Source: Bradyrhizobium sp. CB82
Lineage (GTDB): Bacteria > Pseudomonadota > Alphaproteobacteria > Rhizobiales > Xanthobacteraceae
Assembly (NCBI RefSeq): GCF_029714405.1
Contig: NZ_CP121650.1
Location: forward strand, 7,817,001 to 7,881,000
DNA length: 64,000 bases
Reading direction: 5' to 3'
Below, piece by piece: positions 55,868 through 64,000 of the stretch. The notes beneath the pieces are model-generated. The model was not told the DNA's origin. It saw nothing but the letters and a program-made list of their open reading frames with translations, and did not search any database. The position numbers and the translations under genes were made by a program. Position 1 is the stretch's first letter. Each line of letters opens with the position of its first letter.

Positions 55868-56965
55868 TTATCCGGCCTTCCAATGTTGATATCGCTCGTT
55901 AATCTCAGCTTGATGACTACCTATCCAAGACGCGATCTGTGGGCTGTTGAGGAGTATGTGGGGTTTGTCCAAATGCCTGAAGGGAAGATCGTCCTCCCAT
56001 TTAGACTCGATCTTTGAATATTTGTTCGAGGGGCTGGTCACGCTGCAGCTGCTTATCCGAGCATTGATCTTTCTGCTCAGGACGAAAGCTAGATACTTCA
56101 TCGCCGTTTCCTTATTCGGATTACCCTTGGGTATGGCCCACGTATTTCCGACTACAAGGAAACCATTCCATACCTGCGCCACGGGCTTGCCGTCGGCACG
56201 CGCCGCTACAACGCGGCTGGCATAGCTCACGCTCAGCGGCGTTTCTCCCGACGAGAGCAGGTCTTGAGCCTGGGCCCCTCCAGAAAAAAAGACCATTTCC
56301 TTTCTGATGGTGTCGAGCTTCTTAAACGCGCGGTCGAAGTCGAGCGGGACGAGATCTTTGGGATCTACACCGTCGGCAAGCAAAGCCACAATGGGCATTT
56401 GTAGCGCATCATTGTTAACCCCGCGCTTGCCTGGAAACTTCTGTACGTCAAAAAAGTCCACCCACCCAATCGGAATCCTTCCTCCTGTTTTCTCAGTATT
56501 ATATCCGAGCGTCGTTGCGTAAGTCCCGTCTGCAACCGTATAGGTCTGAGCCAATTCCGGGATCAACTCCTCCCTGTTGATGACCGAATAGTCAATGGGC
56601 TCAAGATATTTTGCGGCGTCCGGCGAATAGGGAAGGAAGGTCTCGACATACATTACGTCAGCAATGTAGTTGTGGCTGTTAGCTGCGAGCTTGAATTTTG
56701 AGTCGTTGTAGTTTTCGGGGACAGTGAGAACCTCAATCCCTGTCTCTCTTTCGAATGGCTGAAGATACGCCTCACGATAACAGCTCCCGACCGTACCCGA
56801 CGCAATTTCGACCGTCAGCGTTTTACTCGCCGCCCTCGCGCGATCAAGCATCGCCACCGGTCCGAGGACCGCGCCCAGTGCCACGCCGCCGCCAACGGCA
56901 AGCGTTCGCCGCCGGGTGAAACGCGCTGAAAATTGGGTAGCTGTTTTCGGTGCCTCTGAATCCAT
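55868..56965 (-). CDS. Periplasmic substrate-binding protein of the ABC importer, Tat-exported
   Basis: 365 residues from ATG 56965 (AGGAGG 9 nt upstream). Twin-arginine signal FTRRRTLAVGGGVALGAVLG ending near DRARA. PotD/PotF-like body: TVEIASGTVGSCYREAYLQP, FERETGIEVLTVPENYND, AADGTYATTLGYNTEK-type core (TVADGTYATTLGYNTEKTGG), VNNDALQMPIVALLADGVDP, NGFLVVGNTWAIPKGNPNKE. The C-terminal 70 residues (ISSCSVTSPSNKYSKIES) deviate from the family; a compensated frameshift is possible. First gene of the operon. Likely ligands are polyamines, opines or similar small cations. Confidence 0.88.
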   Translation of the reverse strand: MDSEAPKTATQFSARFTRRRTLAVGGGVALGAVLGPVAMLDRARAASKTLTVEIASGTVGSCYREAYLQPFERETGIEVLTVPENYNDSKFKLAANSHNYIADVMYVETFLPYSPDAAKYLEPIDYSVINREELIPELAQTYTVADGTYATTLGYNTEKTGGRIPIGWVDFFDVQKFPGKRGVNNDALQMPIVALLADGVDPKDLVPLDFDRAFKKLDTIRKEMVFFSGGAQAQDLLSSGETPLSVSYASRVVAARADGKPVAQVWNGFLVVGNTWAIPKGNPNKETAMKYLAFVLSRKINARISSCSVTSPSNKYSKIESKWEDDLPFRHLDKPHILLNSPQIASWIGSHQAEINERYQHWKAG

Positions 56966-57229
56966 TGCTTGTTTCCTCCTGGCCGTCTGGCGCATGCCGT
57001 TATGGCGAAGCTTCAGCGCCTAAAGCCGGCGAAAAACTCGCAGGCTTGCAGAAATCCGGCAAAAATGAGGGTCAATTCGCAAGCGGCCGTGGTTGGAGCC
57101 CCCGGAGAGCGCGGCAATATGAATCGCGTCGACCGTGAGTCAGGCCTCACCAGAGTAAGATTGCATCTATGATAGGGCACCACCAGCACGCCTAACCTTC
57201 GTCATCGGGTCCCGAAGTGGGGGCTACGC
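56966..57229. promoter_or_regulatory. Divergent control region between the ABC operon and the LysR remnant
   Basis: 264 bp between the binding-protein start and the first recognisable LysR codons on the other strand. This layout is typical of LysR-regulated transporters. No palindrome of the T-N11-A type could be assigned with certainty. Confidence 0.4.
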
Positions 57230-58010
57230 TAACGGAGCCAGATTGGCGATCTCGCGTTCGGCATCACGGCTTGAAATCATCACCAACGAAGGAGCCTTTG
57301 ATGGCAGCCTCCAGGGTGTTGGCCGTGAGAGGAGAGGAGACAGCCAGGGCAATCGCCCCGCGCAAAATCAGCACAGCCTCTTTCAACCTTCGAGCCAGAG
57401 AAGACCCCTCGATCTCGCGATATTGCCGATCTTCGGCACTCGCTGGTTGGCGCCGCGGCTCCCGAGGTTTCTCTCGCAGAAACCGGGCGTTGCGATCAAT
57501 CTTGCAACGCGCCTATCCTACTTTGATTTCCGAACCGAAGCACTGGATGCCGCAATCCATTTCGGGCCGCGGGACCGGCTCGGCGTTGAGATGGTCCTTT
57601 TGCTCTCCGAAGCGGTCGTCCCGCCTGCAGCCCGGAGCTGAAAACGCAGTGCGGGTGTCGCGCCGCAGGTGATCTCAGGAAGGCACCACTGCTCGGCATT
57701 TCCACGCGCCCCAATGCTGGGACCAATGGTTTTCGGCCCCAAAAAAATCGCGGGTCGATCCGGACGGATGATGTATTTCGATCAGTTCGCTACCGTTGCC
57801 CAGATTGCGATGGTCGGTCTCGGCGTGGTCGCTGCTGCAGACCTTCCTCGTCGAAGACGAGTTTACCAGCGGAGAACTCATTCGTGCCCTCAGCCTAATT
57901 ATGGACAGTGCCGAGCGATACTACTTGGTATGACCGCCTGAGCGATCGAGCCCCCTCCCCTTGTTGCATTTCGGGATTGGTTGGTCGCCGAAACCGCGGA
58001 TCGGTGAGAG
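57230..58010 (+). pseudogene. LysR-type regulator (GcvA-like), frameshifted
   Basis: The HTH part at 57230-57410 is scrambled between frames. The effector domain is clear: DLAILPIFGTRWLAPRLPRF, LSQKPGVAINLATRLSYFDF, RTEALDAAIHFGPRD, VVPACSPELKT-type region, RMMYFDQFATVAQIAMVGLG, TFLVEDEFTSGELIRALSLI and MDSAERYYLV. At least three frameshifts. Divergent to the ABC operon, which it probably once controlled. Confidence 0.75.
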
Positions 58011-58239
58011 ATTCCATGGTTCCGAAACGATCGAATTAAGGTTCGTTCAAACCTGGCTGACAAGTTTTCATCCTAACCCGCAATGCTGCGGCGTCTGTTT
58101 GGCTTTACTCTTTGTCAGGACATCTCATCGAAGGCCGTTTTGCGCGACGTGAGATGATGTGCCTCTGAAGACGCGCGTTTGAAATGAGCGGCGGCGCGTG
58201 GAGCGTAGTTCAGAGGCGCTCCTGAAGCGGTGGGTTTCG

Positions 58240-58600
58240 TCGGAAAGCCCGAAGCAATCACGTTTGCCATGTCGCAGAGCGGACCGGCTTCCGGCAGCGG
58301 TTCTCGCTCGAACACATCTAGCATCGCACCAGCGCTGGCGCTGGCACCGGCGCGGAGAGCCTTGATCGGTCAGTCTCAACGACGACATTGTCCCGGGCGA
58401 TATTTATCAGACGGCCTCGCGCCGTATGCGCGCGATCTCGGCTGCGCCGATGAGACCTATGGTCTCTGGCGTCGCCGGCACGGCCAACGACGAAATCGCA
58501 GAGCGGCAGCAGCTCCTGCAGCTCATCAGAACCGAACAACCGGTCTACGCCTTCGACCGGGAGAGAACGACTACGGTCATCCCGGCGCTTGTGAAGCCGG
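58240..58600 (-). pseudogene. D-isomer 2-hydroxyacid dehydrogenase, C-terminal remnant
   Basis: VDRLFGSDELQELLPLCDFV, frameshift, ATPETIGLIGAAEIARI-type segment, GRLINIARDNVVVETD, frameshift, MLDVFEREPLPEAGPLCDMA and NVIAS. These are the NAD-domain end and the LDVF-x-x-EPLP motif of hydroxypyruvate reductase-like enzymes. The substrate domain is gone. Confidence 0.75.
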
Positions 58601-58873
58601 TGTTCAGCTCTCTCGTGGTGACGTCATGCTGCGCGCCCATTGGTCACCATCAGACAACTTCGCCCCATCGAGGATCAGGATCGTGGAATCGATAAGGACT
58701 TTGCGCCGAATAGTTTGCTACGTCGAAAATCTCACATGCTCTTGTTGAAATACCCAGCACACTCAGCATACTGCTAAGGCAATTTCTTCGCGTCGCATTT
58801 ATCCGTCGCTGAAGTGAATTCCTGCGTCATACAGGTATTTCGCGACGAAAATCTTCTCGAGCTGGAGCCGAAA

Positions 58874-59350
58874 ATGGACTACGACCGACTAGACGCCCGC
58901 ATCCTTGAGGTTGTGCAAAAGAACAATCGTCTCACTTCTGAGGTCATCGGTGAACTGACAGGGCTCTCTGCTACCGCGTGCCAGCGACGACTGAAGCGGC
59001 TGCGCTCAGAAGGCATCATTGAGGCCGATGTCTCAATCGTCTCGGCGAAAGCCGTCGGAAGGCCTATTCAAATGCTTGTTCTTGTAACTCTGGAGCGGGA
59101 GCGCTCGGATATAATCGATAGGTTTAAGAAGGCCATCAAGTCGTCCGTTGAAGTGGTAAACGGGTTCTATGTCACTGGCGATGCTGACTTTGTCTTATAC
59201 ATTACCGCTCGTAACATGGACGATTATGAGCAGTTCACCAGGCGATTCTTCCATGAAAATCAGGACATCAAGGGGTTCAAGACAATGGTTGTGATGGACC
59301 GCGTAAAGGCGGGCCTCGCCATTCCAGTGGAGATCCCATGCAAGGATTAG
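58874..59350 (+). CDS. Lrp/AsnC-family transcription regulator, intact
   Basis: 158 residues from ATG 58874 (GGAG 6 nt upstream; upstream in-frame start at 58814 lacks one). HTH: LDARILEVVQKNNRLTSEVI, GELTGLSATACQRRLKRLRS. RAM effector domain: MLVLVTLERERSDIIDRFKK, VNGFYVTGDADFVLYITARN, IKGFKTMVVMDRVKAGLAIP. Such regulators respond to amino acids. It lies 567 nt before the serine ammonia-lyase gene on the same strand and may control it (inference). Confidence 0.92.
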   Translation: MDYDRLDARILEVVQKNNRLTSEVIGELTGLSATACQRRLKRLRSEGIIEADVSIVSAKAVGRPIQMLVLVTLERERSDIIDRFKKAIKSSVEVVNGFYVTGDADFVLYITARNMDDYEQFTRRFFHENQDIKGFKTMVVMDRVKAGLAIPVEIPCKD

Positions 59351-59916
59351 CGCCGACCCGATGCCGATGTCTGATCCCACGTCTGCATATATCTGCGCTC
59401 CTTTTCGTCGCTCACTCCCCTAGAACGCAAATAAACTGCACTGTCGCTCCTCTATTCTATGTTTCGCAAACACTTTGGCTGAGGAGTTCGGCGGCTCGAA
59501 AGCACTCAATCGACTATAGTTGCTGCCGGCGTGGGTTTGCACAAGCGCAGCCGTTCGAAGTAGTTGAGGCGTGCGCTAGCTCGGGAAGCGTCGGCCCTCC
59601 ACATCGGCGCGAACTGGTACGCATTCACCAAAGCTTGGAGCGCTCGTTCGGATTGGTGTGCTGGAAGGCCCTATCTACGCCGCGAACGAACTCCGCCCTG
59701 TGATTGTACAGCCGACAGGGACAATGGTTGTCGAGTACCAACCGATTGCACCTTCCGACTGAAATGAAGTCGCATATCCAAGCCTGTACCGACACAGCTT
59801 CCAGTGCTTGGTCGATCAGCTCATTGGAACTAGCGATCTCGAGAACCTTGGGCTTGGATGGCCTACACTGGCGCGGCGCTTGATCTGTGTTCCTTTGCCC
59901 ACCTGTTGGAGGAGAT
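59351..59916. other. No gene recognised; leader of the serine ammonia-lyase gene
   Basis: No family match on either strand. Expected to hold the promoter and Lrp-type operators of the downstream gene; the AT-rich part around 59400-59480 is the likeliest place. Confidence 0.35.
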
Positions 59917-61485
59917 ATGCCCGTCAGCGCCTTTGAGCTTTTCAAGATCGGCATCGGACCGTCGAGCTCGCACACCGTTGGTCCAATGATCGCTGCGCGG
60001 AGATTTCTGCACGAGGCAGAGATTGGCGGCGTATTCGACGGAATCGCTGAGGTTACGGTGGAGTTGTTTGGGTCGCTGGCGCTCACCGGCCGTGGGCATG
60101 CTACGGATCGCGCGATCTTCTTTGGACTTCTAGGGGAACAGCCAGACACGATCCAAGTAGATAGGACTATCGCGCAAGTTGAAGAGATACGACGCAATGG
60201 CCGCCTGCCCTTGCTCGGGCGGCGCCCCATAGAGTTCGATGAGCGCACGCACCTGCTGTTTCATCAGAGAGAGAAACTGCCGTATCACCCAAACGGGCTG
60301 CGCTTTTCTGCCCGTGACTCAACCGGCAACATCGTCTACCGGCGCGATTACTATTCAGTCGGCGGCGGTTTTGTGGTCGCCGAAAACGAGGTAAGCAATC
60401 CGGCGAGCAGAGCCACGAATTTGCCCTACCCCTATCGATCCGCTCAGGAGCTACTGGCGATGGCAGCATCGAGCGGATTGCGAATTGATGAGACCGCCCT
60501 TGCTAATGAAACGGTTCGGCGCTCGGTTTACGAGGTACGAGCAGGATTGGACCGGGTTTGGAGTGCGATGCGCGCCTCAATCGATCGTGGCTTGCATTAC
60601 GAGGGCGAATTGCCCGGAGCTTTCCGCGTCCGGCGCCGCGCACCAGGACTTTATCGACGGCTAAATGAGGGTCGCGGACGCAACGATTCTTCGCGTCCGC
60701 TGCACGAACTGGATTGGGTCGCAGCTTTTGCCATCGCTGTAAACGAGGAAAATGCGGCGGGTGGCCGCGTCGTGACTGCGCCGACAAATGGAGCCGCGGG
60801 TATCATTCCCGCTGTGCTTGGCTATTACAACGGCTTCTATCCCATCGCTGATCGGACCGAGATCCACCGCTTCTTGCTAACGGCGGCGGCCGTCGGCTCG
60901 CTATACAAGAAGAACGCTTCGATCTCAGGGGCCGAAGTGGGCTGTCAGGGCGAAGTCGGCGTCGCCTGCTCAATGGCTGCCGCCGGCTTGGCCGCGGTGC
61001 TCGGAGCCAGCAACGAGGAGATCGAGAACGCAGCCGAAATCGGAATGGAGCACAATCTCGGCCTCACCTGCGATCCGGTCGGCGGATTGGTGCAGATTCC
61101 CTGCATTGAGCGCAACGCTATCGGCGCCACAAACGCGATCACCGCAGCGCAGCTTGCCTTGTCCGGTGATGGCCGCCATCACATCAGCCTGGACAAAGTC
61201 ATCGAAACTATGCGGCAGGCGGGTGCCGACATGCAGACTAAAAACAAGGAAACATCGCTCGGGGGACTCGCCGCTAACGTGACCTTGTGCCGATCGGATC
61301 TTCCAGCGGCTATGGTGGAACGTGCAGCAAGAAGTGCGATAATAGTTTCGCCACCATTCAAAGCAGTCTGTTTAGTCGTCCGTTCTTTAATCTTGGGCAC
61401 GATGTCAACCCCGATAGACAAAAATGATCCGCTGCCGGGTTCATGGTTCTTTCCGCGGTCGTCTCTATGCCGGAGCGCCGCATGA
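59917..61485 (+). CDS. sdaA: L-serine ammonia-lyase (4Fe-4S, single chain), C-terminus extended by readthrough
   Basis: ATG 59917 with GGAGGAGAT directly upstream. Converts L-serine to pyruvate and ammonia. N-terminal domain: [36 protein letters not shown]. Catalytic domain: [19 protein letters not shown], and the cluster cysteines in [20 protein letters not shown] and [20 protein letters not shown]. Relatives of about 460 residues end with GGLAVNV-x-x-C. Here [10 protein letters not shown] is at the same place (about 61290) but no stop follows, and about 66 unrelated residues are added, ending at 61485. The native end seems to have been replaced by flanking sequence. Confidence 0.85.
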   Translation: MPVSAFELFKIGIGPSSSHTVGPMIAARRFLHEAEIGGVFDGIAEVTVELFGSLALTGRGHATDRAIFFGLLGEQPDTIQVDRTIAQVEEIRRNGRLPLLGRRPIEFDERTHLLFHQREKLPYHPNGLRFSARDSTGNIVYRRDYYSVGGGFVVAENEVSNPASRATNLPYPYRSAQELLAMAASSGLRIDETALANETVRRSVYEVRAGLDRVWSAMRASIDRGLHYEGELPGAFRVRRRAPGLYRRLNEGRGRNDSSRPLHELDWVAAFAIAVNEENAAGGRVVTAPTNGAAGIIPAVLGYYNGFYPIADRTEIHRFLLTAAAVGSLYKKNASISGAEVGCQGEVGVACSMAAAGLAAVLGASNEEIENAAEIGMEHNLGLTCDPVGGLVQIPCIERNAIGATNAITAAQLALSGDGRHHISLDKVIETMRQAGADMQTKNKETSLGGLAANVTLCRSDLPAAMVERAARSAIIVSPPFKAVCLVVRSLILGTMSTPIDKNDPLPGSWFFPRSSLCRSAA

Positions 61486-61627
61486 TGGCGTTCAAGAGGT
61501 GTGGCATCCCGATGTTAAGAGCGCGGTGCGTAAAGCCCGCAGGGACGACTTCGAGATTGCCCACACCATCGTCCCGGCAGGGACGCTTGTTCCGCCGAAG
61601 GCGGATCCGGGTTGGTTTAAGACTGGT

Positions 61628-62654
61628 TCATGCGGTGCGCATCTCTGCCTGGAATTCGGTGCCATCAGTCCAGATGGCATGGAGGATGACAGCCATTTTG
61701 CGAGCGACGGCAACCTTGGCCTTCTTGGTGCCGATGCGTTTGGCCAGTTTGCTGCCCCGGCGCTTGAGCGCAGAACCTCGCCTGACAACGGTCAGCAGGA
61801 CGTTCGCGGCCTCGAACAAATAAGTTCGCATCTGGCGGTTGCCGCGCTTGGAGATGCGGCCAGTGCGATCCATCTCACCGGATTGATAACGTCTTGGTGT
61901 CAGGCCTAGATAGGCGCCCACGTCGGCGGAATGTCTGAAGCGATTGGGGTCGTCGATGGTAACGACGAAGGACAGGGCAGTCAGGGGACCGACACCGGGA
62001 ACGGTCATCATTCGCCGAACAATTTGGTCGCCTTTTGCCACTGCCATGAGTTGTCGATCGAACTTCTCGATTTGTTCAGTCAAACAGGACTGGGCAAGCG
62101 GCAGCGGTGCGAAAATATCTTGCAAATCCGGCGCTTCAGCAAGCACGGCGTCCACTTTGCGAGCCAGGTTGGTCGAGCCGGCCTTGCCGAGTACTATTCC
62201 TAACCCCTTGCACAGACCGCACATTTGGTTGTCAATATCTCGCCGTAGATTCACCAGCTTGGTTCGTGCCGCCAGCATCGAACGAGTTTTCCAGCTCTCC
62301 GCCCCCTTTCACGGCAGCTTCCCGGTACCATCCCATGCGGGCCATTTCAGCCAATCCCTTGGCATCGTTCTGATCCGACTTGTTGATGCACATCGATAAC
62401 GCCGCGTTGGCGTGACGCGCATCAAGGCAAATCACCGGAAAGCCCAGTGCCCTGAGTTGATGCCAAAACCAATTGGATAGCGAGCCCGTTTCAAAAACGA
62501 TTCGCTCAGCATTGCCTGCGTGACGCCGCAGGAGCTTAGCGATCGCCTCCGGATTGGTCGGCGCACAACCTTCGAATGTCACGCCGCCGGCCTGATCCAA
62601 AACGCAAATGTTGGTTTCTTCCATAGAGATGTCCAGACCAACGTACTTCTTCAT
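61628..62654 (-). pseudogene. IS110-family transposase, one frameshift in a G run
   Basis: ATG 62654: MKKYVGLDISMEETNICVLD (first Asp), NAERIVFETGSLSNWFWHQL, CINKSDQNDAKGLAEMARMG, WYREAAVKG. An extra G in the GGGGG run near 62295 shifts the frame; then MLAARTKLVNLRRDIDNQMC, RRMMTVPGVGPLTALSFVVT, DVGAYLGLTPRRYQSGEMDR, GRISKRGNRQMRTYLFEAAN, ending TEFQAEMRTA at 61628. A single base from being complete. Confidence 0.88.
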
Positions 62655-62752
62655 AGCGCGGCTCCTTTTCGATTTGCTGACGCCGATCGTACCGATCCTC
62701 GTGTTCTCAAGAAGACGTCAGCCGCGATTACACCATGTGAAGAACGGGGATT

Positions 62753-64000
62753 TCAGGCTGGAATGAACTGAATTCGAGCGGTGAGTTGGACGAGGAGTTG
62801 GCGCAACAAGAGCGCCAGCCACCGGATGATGCGGCGGAAGTTGTAGCCGGCGGCGGCGAGGACGGCATTGATGGCATCGCCCTGGCGGTGCCACAGGTAG
62901 TTGCGGCCCATCCGGTGTTCGGATTTGAGATGGCCGATGACCGGATCGACGGCCGAGCGGCGGCGTAGCTCGCGTTTGATCCTGGGGTCACGCGCCGCTT
63001 CTGGCCAGAGATGAAGATTCGGCGGGGATTTTGTGCGTCGTGGCCGCGGTATCCTTTGTCGACATAGGCCCGCTCGATCGCGCAGCCGGTGAGTGTCGTG
63101 TGGTCGATGACGTCCCGCAAGGTGTGACCGTCGTACGGGTTATCGGGTAGCGCCCTGGCGTGCAGCACGAACAGGTCACCGGGAGCACGGCGGTTGTTGG
63201 TGACGATGGAGGCTTTGACACCGATCTATGGACCACGCCCGCGTTGCAAGAGGGATCGACAAAGGGAAGTAGCGGTCTGCGCCAATCTATCCGGCTTCGA
63301 TTTGAGGCTCTCGCCTCGAGCCATTATGGATATCCGCCCACTTCTGTCCTCAGCTTCCAGCCGCGCTGGCGCTGCTGCTGCGAGCGGATCTGCGAGGCCC
63401 GGCTGAGCGGGAGGGCGAAGGCGTTCTCGAGCACGGCCTGACCTTCGATCGGATATCGCGGATGATCCTGCCCAGCCGGCTGCGCAGGATGCGCAACTGC
63501 CCCTGATGCCGCTTGAATTGCTTGGCATGGGCGTAGCGCCCCGCCATCATCGCCGCGGCCTTGGTAATGCGAAGATAGGACTGCCGCAACTTGACCCGAT
63601 GCTTCCTCGCCAGGCGACTGAGCCCCTTGATCCGCGTGCAGCAGCTTGGCATCCGCGGGAAGGTGATGGCCTTCGGCTGCACGGTGGTATCGACCCTGAC
63701 CCGCTTGAGGTTCTGGCTGCGTAACGCGCCGGCCTCGTGCGCCACCCGCAAGCTCTCGGCCAGCAACAGCTCCAGCTTGTCGCCGAGCCGCTTGCGGCTC
63801 AGGTCCGAGCGCTCGTGCGGGAGCGCGTGCTGAAAGAACTCTTCGCCGGTGAAGTACTGGAAATACGGGTCGTGCACCCAGCGCTCGCACACCCCCTCAT
63901 CGGACAGGCCGTAAATGTGCTTGAGCAGCAGCAGCCGATCATGAAGCGGGTCGCGATGCCCGGCCGACCATTCTCGCTATAGAGCGACGCGATCTCGCCG
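62753..64000 (-). pseudogene. IS5-family transposase, composite copy 2 (deleted and frameshifted; runs off the window)
   Basis: From the right edge: ENGRPGIATRF region, then CERWVHDPYFQYFTGEEFFQ, HERSDLSRKRLGDKLELLLA, QSYLRITKAAAMMAGRYAHA and RSQQQRQRGWKL to 63353. A 129-bp IS1111 remnant follows (63224-63352), then GVKASIVTNNRRAPGDLFVL, HARALPDNPYDGHTLRDVI and GQKRRVTP. A one-base loss is followed by RIKRELRRRSAVDPVIGHLK, SEHRMGRNYLWHRQGDAINA and LQLTARIQFIPA-type end at 62753. Same orientation as copy 1 (1150-3790). Confidence 0.85.
63224..63352 (-). mobile_element. 129-bp remnant of the IS1111-type element in composite copy 2
   Basis: Matches 1420-1548 almost base for base, including the inverted repeat arm ATGGACCACGCCCGC. 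The remaining 1.27 kb of the element and about 20 codons of IS5 (YSFHAPEVECIGKGKAAAPC) are gone, so a deletion removed both across the former right junction. Confidence 0.8.

Noticed and set aside
1..64000. Search by eye for tRNA genes, nod boxes, NifA sites and tts boxes
   Set aside because: No convincing match was found; short partial resemblances were not reported because the expected spacing or flanking genes were lacking.

Overview
The window looks like a decayed, IS-saturated accessory region of a rhizobial alphaproteobacterium, most likely a Bradyrhizobium symbiosis-type island. Evidence: a Bradyrhizobium-style porin (25080-26579), an RmInt1-like group II intron sitting in an IS630 element, IS66, IS1111, ISNCY, IS701 and IS21 elements of the kinds typical of rhizobial islands, and many small fragments of metabolic genes. 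No tRNA, rRNA, CRISPR array, nod gene or nif gene was recognised. More than half of the window is mobile DNA, and most of that is frameshifted or truncated.

Layout. 1-3.8 kb: start of an FMN monooxygenase running off the left edge, then an IS5-family transposase gene cut in two by a complete IS1111-type element. 4-11 kb: remnants (5' fragments of NYN-domain and flbD genes, a monooxygenase pseudogene, an HU-like gene, a nuclease and a helicase remnant), an intact amidase and an ABC ATPase fragment. 11.3-24.3 kb: an ISNCY copy abuts an IS630 transposase gene that is split by about 10.7 kb of nested and tandem group II introns, with at least five reverse transcriptase genes. Two intron 3' ends lie just after the YADD codons of other intron RTs, and a serine-recombinase transposon sits in the TPQGG codons of one RT. 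25-26.6 kb: porin. 26.8-40.2 kb: two IS66 elements, a transporter gene split by IS701, several IS110/IS630/IS21 remnants, a second ISNCY copy (inverted relative to the first) and an intact IS110 transposase. 40.85-42.5 kb: a small AtzG-like protein overlapping an amidase. 42.5-52.6 kb: more IS debris, including a complete IS21 (istA, istB) with a 7-bp target duplication inside an IS110 gene, plus recombinase and 6-aminohexanoate hydrolase-like pseudogenes.

52.9-61.5 kb is the most gene-like part. It holds a four-gene polyamine/opine-type ABC importer operon (binding protein, two permeases, ATPase, joined by 4-bp overlaps), a divergent broken LysR gene, a broken 2-hydroxyacid dehydrogenase, an intact Lrp/AsnC regulator and an L-serine ammonia-lyase whose C-terminus runs past the usual terminal cysteine. 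With the two amidases and the monooxygenases this suggests scavenging of organic nitrogen compounds (inference). The window ends with a frameshifted IS110 gene and a second copy of the IS5::IS1111 composite seen at the left end, in the same orientation.
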